The notes: generated by a model from the letters alone, not told the origin. Positions 54,592-63,835 are shown, numbered from the stretch's first letter. The stretch: 64,000 nt of DNA from Bradyrhizobiaceae bacterium Ga0074131 (GCA_001464035.1 LNEC01000017.1:124001-188000), one strand, 5' to 3'. Translations and numbers: made by a program.

Positions 54592-55305
54592 TCAATATCT
54601 GGCAACGGCCGGGCCGCCCCAGCCGAAGCGGTAGTTCAGCCCCGCCTTGACGGTGTGCTCGTCGTCGCGAAACCGGGCACCGACGATGTCGGGAGGACCG
54701 GCGGTGAACGTGGTGCTGCCGAAATTGTAGTACTGGTATTCCGCCTTGGCGGACCAGTTCGGCGCGAACATGTATTCAAGGCCGCCACCGACGGTATAGC
54801 CGTCCTTGCGGTTGCCGCTGGTGGCAAAGCCTTGCGGCACGCCGGCATTCGTCACGCCGATATTGTCGGTATCGCGCCAGGCGTAACCGCCCTTGGCGTA
54901 GAGCAGCGCCGGACCCCAGGTGTAGCCGAGCCGGCCGGTGGCCGAGCCAAGCTGGTTATTGCTGCCGCCGGTCACCAGGGTACCGGCCGGGAACAGCACG
55001 CCATTGTTGTTGCTGCCGAGCCAGCTGTACTGGGCTTCCGCGCCGAGCACCCAGTTCGGCGAGAACTGGTAGTCAAAGCCGCCCTGCACACCGCCCAGGA
55101 AGCGCGCGTCGCTGCTCTGCAGGCTGTCGTTGCCCGCGAAGGAGCCGCCGACATGGCCGCCGATATAGAAGCCGGTCCAGTTGTAGACGACCGCGGGCGC
55201 GGTATAGGCCGGAGCCTTGGAATAGGGGCGCGGTCGCATATCAGCCGCAACCGCGGGAGCGGTCAACGCGATCAGGGCGGCTGCGCCGAGCAAGAACTTC
55301 TTCAT
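54592..55305 (-). CDS. Outer-membrane beta-barrel protein (Omp25/RopB-like)
   Basis: This 237-residue protein has signal peptide MKKFLLGAAALIALTAPAVA with cleavage before ADMRPRPY. The mature protein begins with the family's AVVYNWTGFYIGGHVGGSF and continues as eight amphipathic strands ending in aromatic Tyr (GGPAVARY). Rhizobial and Brucella homologues are abundant porin-like surface proteins. Start at 55305 is fixed by the signal sequence; it ends in a strong terminator. Confidence 0.92.
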   Translation of the reverse strand: MKKFLLGAAALIALTAPAVAADMRPRPYSKAPAYTAPAVVYNWTGFYIGGHVGGSFAGNDSLQSSDARFLGGVQGGFDYQFSPNWVLGAEAQYSWLGSNNNGVLFPAGTLVTGGSNNQLGSATGRLGYTWGPALLYAKGGYAWRDTDNIGVTNAGVPQGFATSGNRKDGYTVGGGLEYMFAPNWSAKAEYQYYNFGSTTFTAGPPDIVGARFRDDEHTVKAGLNYRFGWGGPAVARY

Positions 55306-55596
55306 GACTGGTTCCCCGTAATTGTCGCCATCGACATCAACCAAACAACGTGGCCTCAATTAGGTTGCTTCGCGGCAGGCCCGGAGCAGCGATGGTCTCT
55401 AACTGTGACCGCTCGGCAACAAAGCCGTTTGGTTCCGCCCGCGCGCGGTTTATTGCCCGCAGCGGGCCACCGCGCAGCTATAGGCTGCGTCCCGGCAAGA
55501 CAAGGCCAGGTTCAAATCTCCCCGAAAAGTGATTAACAGGCCCCCGACCCGGAAACGGGGCGAGCAAGACAGACAGGGTCGGCCGACGGGCAGGCG

Positions 55597-56034
55597 CTAG
55601 CGCGTCATCTTTCCCAGATCCGGAAACGGCGCATAGACCGCTCCGGCGCAAGGCTCGCCGGGATTATCGATGACACGGTCGAGCCGGCCGTCGACATAGA
55701 GAACGGCGCGTTCGCGCGCCTCCTGATAGGAACCGCCGGAATCCCGCGCGGCAAAACGCAGGCAACTGACATAGCGCAGCCGCCCGCCGACGGTGCGCTG
55801 CACCGGCTCCGCCATGACCGCGTCGCGCACGCCGACGGGGTCGTTGAGATAGGTTTTCATGAATGCCAGGATTTCGGCGCGGTAGTTGGCCGGGTATGGC
55901 TGGTTGGCGACGCCGCGATCGTCCGTATAGGCGATGCCCCTGCTCTCTTCGCTGCCAGCGCAGGCCGCGAGCGCGAACGGCAGCAGCAGGATCGCCGCGT
56001 GCTTGGCTGATATCCCCAAAATGCAACCCGTCAA
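55597..56034 (-). CDS. Putative lipoprotein
   Basis: This 145-residue protein has a hydrophobic start and a lipobox ALAAC (Cys25), so it is expected to be lipidated. The mature part contains YPANYRAEILAFMKTYLNDP and GGRLRYVSCLRFAARDSGG. I associate this composition with an uncharacterised rhizobial lipoprotein family. It follows a 291-bp gap downstream of the barrel protein gene's promoter region. Function unknown. Confidence 0.8.
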   Translation of the reverse strand: MTGCILGISAKHAAILLLPFALAACAGSEESRGIAYTDDRGVANQPYPANYRAEILAFMKTYLNDPVGVRDAVMAEPVQRTVGGRLRYVSCLRFAARDSGGSYQEARERAVLYVDGRLDRVIDNPGEPCAGAVYAPFPDLGKMTR

Positions 56035-56489
56035 GTCCGGTTTAGACGAGTCGTTCTAGGCCTTGGCCGCGCCAAATGGAATTCGCATCTCGATCAACGG
56101 CCGGGCGGCCGGGACTTGCCAAGACGACCTGTCGCAAACGTACCGGCCCGCCGCCATTGGGGAAGCAATGACGTGCGGGCCGGGCCTGATGTCCGCGAAG
56201 CGCGGTGGGCAACGTGGATCAAGCCACGCCGCGCGGATCAGTTGGTAGATGCCTTTGAACCTAATGGCCGCGTGCTGAACCCAACCTGAAGCGCGTCTGC
56301 GGACTTCGTTCATCTCGATGACATCTTTGTCATCTACGCAGGCTGCGCGCGGATTCCGACGCGTGCGCGCGGACTTTTCGGAGAATCGCGGGAACTATGG
56401 CGGGCTCGCCGGGGAATGTCGTGGCGGGGCAGGTGTTCAAATCAGCAGGCGTCGGTGTAGGATCGCCTACTGGAAATCGGGAGAGATGC
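56035..56489. other. 455-bp region without a supported gene
   Basis: An 85-codon minus-strand frame (56056-56313) and a 61-codon plus-strand frame overlap each other. Neither has a ribosome binding site or family resemblance. I see no repeat or clear promoter. Confidence 0.45.
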
Positions 56490-57032
56490 ATGAGCAAATT
56501 TGCGATCAGGCTTTTGACGCTGGCAGCACTCGCGATGGCGCTGGTCACAGCGCCCGTCGTCGGCGCGGTTCACGCCGCGCCCGACGAGTCGCCGCCTCCG
56601 TCGTCGGACAAGGGCAAGAAGAAGAAGTCCAGCGAAGTCAAACCCGGCATCAAGGACACGGCATTTGCGCAGGGCTATCGCGCGGCCTACGCCGCGATCT
56701 TTGATCGAAGCGACTATGCTGGCGCGATCGGGCAATTGAAGGCGCTCGGCCGCGACGACAGCGCCCCCGTCGCCAATCTGATCGGCTACTCCTATCGCAA
56801 GCTCGGCGACTACAAGGTCTCGCAGATCTGGTACGAGCGCGCGCTCAAGGCGGACCCGAACCATGTCAAGACCTGGCAGTATTACGGTCTTTGGCAGGTC
56901 GAACAGGGAAACCGCGATTCCGCGCAATATCACCTGAACCGGATCGCCGCATTGGCCGGCACCAACAGCGAGGAATATCGCTCGCTGGCCGCGGCGCTGG
57001 AAAAGCCGCCGGGCACCGGCCTCGCCTACTGA
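56490..57032 (+). CDS. Exported TPR protein
   Basis: This 180-residue protein starts at ATG 56490 after GGGAGAG. A signal peptide (MSKFAIRLLTLAALAMALVT, cleavage near VHA-A) is followed by a Ser/Pro/Lys-rich linker (SSDKGKKKKSSEVK). Two to three TPR helices follow (ANLIGYSYRKLGDYKVSQIW, YERALKADPNHVKTWQYYGL). It is probably a periplasmic scaffold. It ends in a hairpin with a T-rich tail at 57053-57082 and converges with the peptidase gene. Confidence 0.85.
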   Translation: MSKFAIRLLTLAALAMALVTAPVVGAVHAAPDESPPPSSDKGKKKKSSEVKPGIKDTAFAQGYRAAYAAIFDRSDYAGAIGQLKALGRDDSAPVANLIGYSYRKLGDYKVSQIWYERALKADPNHVKTWQYYGLWQVEQGNRDSAQYHLNRIAALAGTNSEEYRSLAAALEKPPGTGLAY

Positions 57033-57052
57033 TCGACGCACCCGTTCGACGG

Positions 57053-57090
57053 GCCGGCGCAATCCCCAGGGGTTGCGCCGGCTGTTTGTT
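57053..57090 (+). terminator. Terminator after the TPR protein gene
   Basis: gccggcgcaa and ttgcgccggc are perfect 10-nt complements, with further cccc/gggg pairing in the loop, followed by TGTTTGTTG. It lies 20 nt after the stop, between convergent genes. Confidence 0.65.
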
Positions 57091-57099
57091 GTCGGGGCG

Positions 57100-58683
57100 T
57101 CACTTCATCAGCGTCTCGACCTCGCTTCGAAATGCCTGCCGCGCGCCATCGCGCGAATAGAACATGTGGCCGCCAGGATAGACCACCAGCTTCACCCGCT
57201 CGGGCGAGGCGTAGGCCGGCAATTGATCGAGCAGTATCTTCGAGCCGAAATATGGCGTCGCCAGATCGAACAGCCCGTGCGCCACCAGCAGCTTCAGCTT
57301 GGGATCGAGTGCGAGGATCTGCCGCAACTGGGAGATCGACTCAGGCGGGTTGATGCCGCGACCGAAATCCCAGGCCCCGTGCACCGCGCCATTGAGCAAA
57401 TGATAGGAGCCGTCGGGACGCCAGTTGAGCTTGCGGGTGGTGAGGTCGACCGCCGCGCTGGTCAGCGGCGCGGCCAGCGGTTCGCCCGAGGGATCGCCGA
57501 AACGATGGAAGCTCGAATCCGGATAGGGATCGAAGCCCGAAACCGAGGCGTCGTAGCGGCCGGTCACCTTGCCATTGCGGCGGTCGAATTCGCGGCGAAA
57601 CTCGCCGACAGCCAACCGCCCGGCCAGCCTGCGGCTCACCGCCTGGTCGATCCCCGTCAATGCAGCCACCTTGTCGGCGAGCCGCGTCGTCGCCGCCCCG
57701 TCGGCGGATCCCTTGATCAGATCGGCCAGGAATTCGCCTTGGGCATAGCGCTCGACATCGGCAAGGTCGGCCCGGGTCACTGCCCCCTCGGTCTCCCTGG
57801 CCGCTTTGGCCTCCCGCGCCACCGCCGCCATCGAGGGAAGGCTCCAGACATATTGCAGAAGGCTCGAGCCGGTAAATTCGCGGTAGTCGAACAACGGCGA
57901 CACCAGAATGAGTCCCCTTACCCCGACGCCCTGGTCGACCTGCAGATTGCGAACGATCTTCGGCCCGCGAATCCCGCCATAACTTTCACCGACGACGAAT
58001 TTCGGCGAGAGCAGCCGATCGGATTTCTCCAGCCAGCGGCGAATCACCAGCGCGATCGCGTTGACGTCGCCGTCGACCGAATAGAATCGCTTGCGCACCT
58101 CGTCTCCGCTCGCGAGCAAGCGGCTGTAACCGGTGCCGACGGGATCGATGAACACCAGATCGGTGAAGTCGAGCCAGGTTTCGGCATTGGGCAACAGATC
58201 CGGGGACGCGGATGACGTCACCGCATCGGCATTGATGGCCAGCCGCCACGGTCCGGCCGCGCCGAACTGCAGCCAGGCCGAGGCCGCTCCCGGCCCGCCA
58301 TTGAACAGGAAAGTCACCGGCCGGGTGCGCGCGTCGGTATCGTTGAGTTGGTAGGCGGTAATGGCGACATCGGCTTGCGGCTCGCCCTTGTCGTCGAACA
58401 GGCGGATCGAACCGGCGGTGGCGGTGAAGTCGAGCGTTCGCCCGGGAAGCGTAAGCGTGTGTTTGGTAGTCGAATCCGGCGGCAAACGGCGCTGCTCGAC
58501 GGACTGCGGATTCGAAGCGGTGCCGCGCTCGGATGCGCCTGCCTTCTGCTCCGACGGCGCTGCCGGCGGTTGTGGCTGACCCGGCTGCCGCGCCTCCTGG
58601 GCGCGTGCGCCCGACATGACCGACAGCACAAGCAGCACCAGCGCGATGCGCCGGTGGCGCGGCACAAGCATGCGAATCGCCAT
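57100..58683 (-). CDS. S10-family serine carboxypeptidase
   Basis: This 527-residue exported protein has a signal peptide with ARA-Q cleavage near residue 28 and a Pro/Gln-rich linker to about residue 60. The catalytic triad is visible as GESYGG (Ser234), HGLFDLATP (Asp) and GGHMFYS (His). The oxyanion motif NGGPGAAS lies at 128-135. Family members cleave C-terminal residues at acidic pH and are less common in bacteria than in eukaryotes. A periplasmic or secreted peptidase is expected. Confidence 0.92.
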   Translation of the reverse strand: MAIRMLVPRHRRIALVLLVLSVMSGARAQEARQPGQPQPPAAPSEQKAGASERGTASNPQSVEQRRLPPDSTTKHTLTLPGRTLDFTATAGSIRLFDDKGEPQADVAITAYQLNDTDARTRPVTFLFNGGPGAASAWLQFGAAGPWRLAINADAVTSSASPDLLPNAETWLDFTDLVFIDPVGTGYSRLLASGDEVRKRFYSVDGDVNAIALVIRRWLEKSDRLLSPKFVVGESYGGIRGPKIVRNLQVDQGVGVRGLILVSPLFDYREFTGSSLLQYVWSLPSMAAVAREAKAARETEGAVTRADLADVERYAQGEFLADLIKGSADGAATTRLADKVAALTGIDQAVSRRLAGRLAVGEFRREFDRRNGKVTGRYDASVSGFDPYPDSSFHRFGDPSGEPLAAPLTSAAVDLTTRKLNWRPDGSYHLLNGAVHGAWDFGRGINPPESISQLRQILALDPKLKLLVAHGLFDLATPYFGSKILLDQLPAYASPERVKLVVYPGGHMFYSRDGARQAFRSEVETLMK

Positions 58684-58863
58684 GTCCGTTGCTCTCCCTG
58701 GCTCCCGCGATCAATGCGGCGCCGTCCCGTTCATCGCACGGGCTCGGCCGTTGTCCGCAGTGGGCTCTCGCCCCCTGCGGCAAACCACACACTGTTCGCA
58801 ACAAAAACAGAGGGATGACAATCACGATTCCGCCACCGGCGCGGCAAGCGCTCTGCGCGCCCA

Positions 58864-59016
58864 TCAAGGCGGCGTCTGCCGCCCATGGCGGAGCTGCGCC
58901 AGCAGCGTGGAGATCCAGAGCCGCAAAATCGTGCGCGAGATGACCGCGTCGATCGCCGTCAGCGCAGGATTGACCGCCGTGAAGATCTTGTTCATCGCGA
59001 TGCTCATCCGTGACAT
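58864..59016 (-). CDS. Possible 50-residue small protein
   Basis: On the minus strand an ATG at 59016 opens MSRMSIAMNKIFTAVNPALT, continuing AIDAVISRTILRLWISTLLA and a basic C-terminus. Third codon positions are strongly G/C, as in real genes here, and the protein would be an amphipathic helix pair. No Shine-Dalgarno sequence is seen. It sits 48 nt from a CRP-type palindrome. Confidence 0.4.
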   Translation of the reverse strand: MSRMSIAMNKIFTAVNPALTAIDAVISRTILRLWISTLLAQLRHGRQTPP

Positions 59017-59064
59017 CAATTGGCTGTGAACGGTTGAACGCTAAACCGGATGGATCCAACCAAC

Positions 59065-59080
59065 TGTGACTTAGCTCACG
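59065..59080. promoter_or_regulatory. CRP-type palindrome, imperfect
   Basis: TGTGACTTAGCTCACG matches TGTGA-N6-TCACA at nine of ten consensus positions. It lies between a possible small minus-strand gene and the FecR-cyclase operon. Confidence 0.5.
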
Positions 59081-59180
59081 CACGCCGTGTCGCGCCGACC
59101 GGCACGTGACCACCCCCAACTCGATTTGAGCCCGTCCGTGGTGTAGGAGTTCGATCCCAAGCGTCTGCTGGGTGCGGCTG

Positions 59181-59196
59181 TGTGATGCAAATCACA
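59181..59196. promoter_or_regulatory. CRP-type palindrome, perfect core
   Basis: TGTGATGCAAATCACA matches the TGTGA-N6-TCACA core exactly. It lies 163 nt before the FecR-like start. A -10-like TATGAT follows at 59225-59230 with no good -35, which would suit an activator-dependent promoter, though the spacing is not a classical CRP class I or II distance. Confidence 0.6.
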
Positions 59197-59358
59197 TTCG
59201 TCCGCGAGCGGAGCGAGCTAGCGGTATGATCACGTCTTGCGGCCCGCCATTCGGCGAGACGAACCAAACGGGACTGACAGTTTCCGGCATGTGACTTTGC
59301 AGTTTTCGGCTCAATTCGCGGTTGAGCCTGGCTCCGCTTCTTGTGATGAGGTCCTTTG

Positions 59359-60033
59359 ATGATAAGAGCGATCGTTGTCGTTTTCGGCGCCATGGCATTG
59401 GCGGAATCCGCGACCGCCCAGACGCCGGTCGCAGTCGTCGAGGAGGTCCAGGGCAATGTCACCGGCGCCGAGTTCATGGACTACGTGGCGCCGGGAAAAG
59501 TCATCAAGCTCGGACCGGGCGCTTCGGTCGTGCTCGGCTACATGAAATCCTGCCGCCGCGAGGCCATCAACGGCACAGGCACTGTCATCGTCGGCCAGGA
59601 TGAGAGCCTGGTCCACCTCGCCGAGGTCGATGGCACCAGGACGGCATGCGACCCGGCCCAGTCGCATGCGACGACAAGGGCGACCAGCGACGTGGCAGCG
59701 ACCGTGGTGCGCAGCCTTGGCAAGGACGGCAAGGACAACTCGCCGGGCGGCCCCCAGCTGACGCTTTACGGCGCCTCGCCCTTGGTCGAAGCCAGGGGCC
59801 GCGGCACGCTGGTGTTCGAGCGCCTCGACCAGAAGGGCGAGCGTCGGCAGTTCGAGCTCACCGGAAAGCAGCTGAAGGGCAGATTCTACGATCTGGCCGG
59901 CACCAGCCAACCGCTCACTCCCGGCGGGACCTATGCGGCAACGTTCGCATCTCGCCGGATCGTGTTCCAGGTCGACCCCGGGGCCAAGCCCGGTCCGACG
60001 CCGATCGTCGGCCGGCTGCTGCGTATGGAATAG
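59359..60033 (+). CDS. Exported FecR-domain-like protein
   Basis: This 224-residue protein starts at ATG 59359 after GAGG; a TTG one codon upstream is less likely. Signal peptide MIRAIVVVFGAMALAESATA is followed by a FecR-like beta domain (VVEEVQGNVTGAEFMDYVAP, KVIKLGPGASVVLGYMKSC) and a second beta-rich half. It lies 50 nt before the CHASE2 cyclase gene. It is probably co-transcribed with it and may be its periplasmic partner or ligand sensor (inference). Confidence 0.8.
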   Translation: MIRAIVVVFGAMALAESATAQTPVAVVEEVQGNVTGAEFMDYVAPGKVIKLGPGASVVLGYMKSCRREAINGTGTVIVGQDESLVHLAEVDGTRTACDPAQSHATTRATSDVAATVVRSLGKDGKDNSPGGPQLTLYGASPLVEARGRGTLVFERLDQKGERRQFELTGKQLKGRFYDLAGTSQPLTPGGTYAATFASRRIVFQVDPGAKPGPTPIVGRLLRME

Positions 60034-60083
60034 GCCTTGTCGGGCATCAGGCCTTGAATATCGGGCGAACGACGCGGGACGCC

Positions 60084-62213
60084 ATGGCGGCCGCTGCCAT
60101 CGTATTGATTTGCGCCGCGGTGTCGGTTTCGCCCGCGTTCAACATCGTTCACGGGCTGTCGATCGACATCCTCACGGCGCTGCGGTGGGAGATGTTCGGC
60201 ACGAGGCAGGCCCCCGCCGCCTCGCCGGCGGTCGTGGTCGCGATCGACGAGGAGACCTACCAGACTGCGCCATTCAAGGGCTCGCCGACCCTGACCTGGA
60301 CCGGCGAGATCGGCCGCGTTCTGGGCGCGGTCGTCGAGGGCGGCGCCAAGGTGGTCGGCTTCGACATCGTGTTCGAGAAGTCGATCGAGCAGTCCGAAAT
60401 CCCGTTCGGTGGCGGCCTGTTCGGCGAGAAGGTCCGCGGTTTCGATCGCGATTTTCTCCGCGCGCTCGCGGCGGCTTCCTCCGCCGGCAAGGTGGTGCTG
60501 GGTGAAGTTCTGCGCGGCGACCAGCCGATCCGTCCCGCGCCGGGACAGCGCATCGCGGTTCGCCAGCAGCAGAACCTCCGGGCGCTCAACGTCCATACCG
60601 ACAGCGACGATGTGGTCCGCCGGCTGCCGTTGACGTTTGCCGTGGACGGCCGTCCGGTGCCTTCGATGGCGCTCGAACTCGCGTCGCGCGCGCGCGACGC
60701 GAAACCGGAATTGAAGGCCGATGGCACCGCCGCGCTCGCCGGCTACCGGATCCCGGGCGCCGTGCCCAACACCATGACCCTGAATTTCGAGGGCGGCGCG
60801 GACGACATCCCGACCTACTCGCTGGCCGATCTGAGCGCCTGCGCCGCGAAAAACGACAGGGACTTCTTCCGCCGGCAGTTCGAGGGCAAGGTCGTCATCG
60901 TCGGCACGGTTCTGGCGACCGAGGATCGCAGGCTGACGTCGAAACGATTCAGCACCGGGATCGAGGGCGCGCGGGCGCCGCGTTGCGCCCTGCCGGAACA
61001 ACCTGTCAGCGGCCGCTTCCAGCGCCGCGACATCGCCGGGATCTACATTCATGCGACCGCCGTCAACAACCTGATCGCCAAGAACGCCGCCGTCGAAGCC
61101 GGCCGGCCGACCATCGCGCTGATCGCGGCGATGGTCGCGGCGTTTGCGGCGATGGCCGCGCGCATGCTCAAGCCGGCCGCCGCGGTGCTGGCGTTTCTCG
61201 CGGCGATCGCCGTTTACGTGACCGGGGCCACCGCGGCGTTCAATTATGCACTGGTGCTGCCGCTCAGCGAACCGGTCATTGCCGGTTTCGCCGCGCTGGT
61301 TGCCATGATCGGCTATCGCTTCATGATCGCCGACAAGGACCGTCGGCTGCTGCAGAAGAGCTTCGCGCTGTACCTGGCCCCCGACGTGATCGACCGCATG
61401 CTGGCGTCGAACAAGCTGCCGGTGCTGGGCGGCGAAACCCGCCATGTGACGGTGCTTTTTTCCGACCTCGAGGGTTTTTCGCTGATCGCCGAAAGGATGT
61501 CGCCGGAAGCCCTGATGGCGCTGATGAACGAATATCTGTCCGAAATGACCGACATTATCGAAAGCCATGGCGGCTATGTCGACAAATATATCGGAGATTC
61601 AATCGTCGCGGTGTTCGGTGCGCCGGCCGACGATCACGACCATGCCGGCCATGCGGCGCGCGCCGCGCTGGACTGCTGCGCGCGCCTCGAAGAGCTCAAT
61701 CGCAGCGCGACCGCGTTTCAAGGCCACACGATTGTCCAGCGCATCGGGATCAACACCGGCGATGCCCTGGTCGGCAATTTCGGATCGCGGCGGCGTTTCA
61801 ACTACTCCGTCATGAGCGACGCCGTGAACCTGGCCTCGCGGCTGGAGGGCGCCAACAAATTCTATGGCACCACCGTGATCGCCTCCGAAACCACGGTCGC
61901 CCTGACCGGCGAAAGCTTTGCCTGGCGCGAACTGGACACCATCCGCGTCAAGGGGCGCAGCAATCAGCTGAAGATCTATCAGCTGCTGGCACTGGCGACC
62001 AACCTGACGGCTTCGCAAGCCACCGTCGCCGCGGACTACGCCAAGGGCCTCGCGCACTGGCGCGCCGGGCAATTTGGTCTCGCCGCAGCATGCTTCGAGC
62101 GATCCGCCGAAACCGACCGGCCATCCCGGATGTTTCTCGAGCGGGCCACGACCTATGCGAAGCAGGCGCCTGCCGGCGAATGGGACCCGATCCGAACTTT
62201 GCAGGAAAAGTAG
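60084..62213 (+). CDS. CHASE2-domain adenylate/guanylate cyclase
   Basis: This 709-residue membrane class III cyclase has an N-terminal helix (about residues 1-20), a periplasmic CHASE2 sensor to about residue 345 (AIDEETYQTAPFKGSPTLTW, VVGFDIVFEKSIEQSE), and three helices to about 425. The cytoplasmic catalytic domain follows from about 450. Metal aspartates are in LFSDLEGFS and YIGDSIVAVFG. The KYIGD lysine and SDAVNLASR aspartate favour ATP, so cAMP is the likely product. ATG 60084 is used; TTG 60054 would add a short basic tail. Two CRP-type sites lie upstream of the operon. Confidence 0.92.
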   Translation: MAAAAIVLICAAVSVSPAFNIVHGLSIDILTALRWEMFGTRQAPAASPAVVVAIDEETYQTAPFKGSPTLTWTGEIGRVLGAVVEGGAKVVGFDIVFEKSIEQSEIPFGGGLFGEKVRGFDRDFLRALAAASSAGKVVLGEVLRGDQPIRPAPGQRIAVRQQQNLRALNVHTDSDDVVRRLPLTFAVDGRPVPSMALELASRARDAKPELKADGTAALAGYRIPGAVPNTMTLNFEGGADDIPTYSLADLSACAAKNDRDFFRRQFEGKVVIVGTVLATEDRRLTSKRFSTGIEGARAPRCALPEQPVSGRFQRRDIAGIYIHATAVNNLIAKNAAVEAGRPTIALIAAMVAAFAAMAARMLKPAAAVLAFLAAIAVYVTGATAAFNYALVLPLSEPVIAGFAALVAMIGYRFMIADKDRRLLQKSFALYLAPDVIDRMLASNKLPVLGGETRHVTVLFSDLEGFSLIAERMSPEALMALMNEYLSEMTDIIESHGGYVDKYIGDSIVAVFGAPADDHDHAGHAARAALDCCARLEELNRSATAFQGHTIVQRIGINTGDALVGNFGSRRRFNYSVMSDAVNLASRLEGANKFYGTTVIASETTVALTGESFAWRELDTIRVKGRSNQLKIYQLLALATNLTASQATVAADYAKGLAHWRAGQFGLAAACFERSAETDRPSRMFLERATTYAKQAPAGEWDPIRTLQEK

Positions 62214-62312
62214 CGGGGATAGAGCGGGACGGGTCCGAAGGACACGGCGCCCCGATCAATCCGACGCTGCATTTGCGACGCCTCCGCGGCTCCGTGCCTC
62301 GACAAGTCCGGT

Positions 62313-62334
62313 CAAGGTCGTATAGACGACCTTG
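62313..62334. other. Stem-loop upstream of NAD kinase gene
   Basis: caaggtcgt-atag-acgaccttg is a perfect 9-bp stem with a 4-nt loop, 43 nt before the nadK start. No T-tract follows, so it is a leader structure or a Rho-assisted end for the cyclase transcript. Confidence 0.45.
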
Positions 62335-62376
62335 CGCGCACCGCTCCCGCCGGCGCCGAGATGAGCCCGTAGTCCC

Positions 62377-63156
62377 ATGACCAGCCCCAAGCGATATGAC
62401 CGGATCGCCTTTGTCGCGAGCCCTGGCGCGGAGGCGCAGGCGGCGCTGGCGCAGCTGACCGCGCTCTACGGCAATCACGATCCCGACGACGCCGACGTCG
62501 TGGTGGCGCTTGGCGGCGACGGGTTGATGCTGCAGACGCTGCATCGGCACATGCGCTCGGGCAAGCCGATCTACGGCATGCATCGCGGCACCGTCGGGTT
62601 TCTGATGAACGAGTTCAGTACCGTCGACCTGCATGCCCGCCTCGCCGCTGCACGCGAGACCGTGATCCACCCGCTGCTGATGCGCGCCACCGACGTGCAC
62701 GGCGTGGTGCACCTGCATCACGCCATCAACGAGGTGTCGCTGTTTCGCCAGTCTCATCAGGCGGCGCGCCTGAGAATCCTGATCGACGAGCATCAGCGCA
62801 TGGCCGAACTGATCGCCGACGGCATCATGGTGGCGACGCCGGCCGGATCCACCGCCTACAATCTTTCGGCGCAGGGCCCGATCCTGCCGATCAACGCAGC
62901 GCTGCTGGCGCTGACCCCGATCAGCGCGTTCCGGCCGCGGCGCTGGCGCGGCGCGCTGCTGCCCAATACCGCCTATGTCGTGATCGAGGTGCTCGAGGGC
63001 GACAAGCGCCCGGTCGCGGCGGTCGCCGACCACGACGAGGCGCGCGACGTGCGCCGGGTCGAGGTGCTTTCCGACAAGACCATCTCGATGCGGATGCTGT
63101 TCGACCCCGGCCACAGCCTGGAAGAACGCATCCTGAGCGAGCAGTTCAATTATTGA
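62377..63156 (+). CDS. nadK: NAD kinase
   Basis: This 259-residue ATP-NAD kinase makes NADP. Conserved motifs are [12 protein letters not shown] (GGDG, Asp48), [26 protein letters not shown] (the NE/D motif) and [19 protein letters not shown]. Length is normal for alphaproteobacteria. It is upstream of a CheY-like regulator gene by 110 nt and may be separately transcribed from the cyclase. Confidence 0.95.
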   Translation: MTSPKRYDRIAFVASPGAEAQAALAQLTALYGNHDPDDADVVVALGGDGLMLQTLHRHMRSGKPIYGMHRGTVGFLMNEFSTVDLHARLAAARETVIHPLLMRATDVHGVVHLHHAINEVSLFRQSHQAARLRILIDEHQRMAELIADGIMVATPAGSTAYNLSAQGPILPINAALLALTPISAFRPRRWRGALLPNTAYVVIEVLEGDKRPVAAVADHDEARDVRRVEVLSDKTISMRMLFDPGHSLEERILSEQFNY

Positions 63157-63266
63157 AGCCGGCCCCGCGGACCGACAAGGCGGAGATCGCAACCATTCAT
63201 TAACCGCCGCCGCGATATGGTTAACGCCGGGTATACCGTCGACAGGTAGCCCGCCAGGGCCCGGCC

Positions 63267-63812
63267 ATGTTTCGCATCGATTTCAACAAGCTGCGATTTC
63301 TCGTTTGCGACGACAATCCGCATATGCGCCGCATCCTGCGAACGCTGCTGCATTCGTTCGGCGCGCGCGAGGTTTATGAGTCCGAGGACGGCGCGACCGC
63401 GCTGGAGATGTATACCCACTATGTCCCGGACATCGTCATCACCGACTGGTCGATGCCGATTTTCGACGGCATCGAACTCGCGCAGATGATCCGGCAGCCG
63501 GATTCGAAGGGCAATCCGTTCGCGCCCATCATCATGCTGACCGGCCATTCCGAGAAACGCCGCGTCACGGTGGCGCGCGACGCCGGCGTGACCGAGTTTC
63601 TGGCCAAACCGATCTCGGCCAAGGGACTTTACCAGCGCATCCTCAACGTCGTCGCCAATCCGCGCCCTTTCATCAAGACCAAAACCTATTTCGGCCCGGA
63701 CCGCCGGCGCAATACCAGCAACGCCTATATCGGCCCCGAGCGCCGGGTTGGCGGCGAGGTGGAGGTGCTTCAGCAACCCTCGCTGCTCGACAAGGCGCGG
63801 ACCTCTGTTTAG
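63267..63812 (+). CDS. CheY-like response regulator with C-terminal extension
   Basis: This 181-residue protein has a receiver domain at residues 8-130: acidic pair Asp15/16, phospho-acceptor Asp60 (VITDWSMPIFDG), and Lys114 (AKPIS). The extension of about 50 residues contains two short similar motifs, YFGPDRRRN and YIGPERRVG. It has no DNA-binding domain, so output is by protein contact. It is followed 23 nt later by a gene cut at the window edge, which may encode its partner. Confidence 0.93.
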   Translation: MFRIDFNKLRFLVCDDNPHMRRILRTLLHSFGAREVYESEDGATALEMYTHYVPDIVITDWSMPIFDGIELAQMIRQPDSKGNPFAPIIMLTGHSEKRRVTVARDAGVTEFLAKPISAKGLYQRILNVVANPRPFIKTKTYFGPDRRRNTSNAYIGPERRVGGEVEVLQQPSLLDKARTSV

Positions 63813-63835
63813 CGCGAAGGCGCAGGGAAACCATC

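Larger units (their letters stand above)
58684..59358. other. 675-bp region upstream of the FecR-cyclase operon
   Basis: It contains a possible 50-codon minus-strand gene (58864-59016), two CRP-type palindromes (59065-59080, 59181-59196) and a 7-bp hairpin ggctcaa/ttgagcc (59308-59328) in the leader of the FecR-like gene. It is the control region for the cyclase operon. Confidence 0.6.

Noticed and set aside
56056..56313. An 85-codon minus-strand frame between the lipoprotein and TPR genes
   Set aside because: No ribosome binding site, no recognisable motif, and an equally open frame lies opposite it.
58616..59029. A plus-strand 137-codon frame ending in a hydrophobic segment
   Set aside because: Its first two thirds have shadow-like Arg/Ser composition antisense to the S10 peptidase gene; the opposite-strand 50-codon frame has better codon bias.
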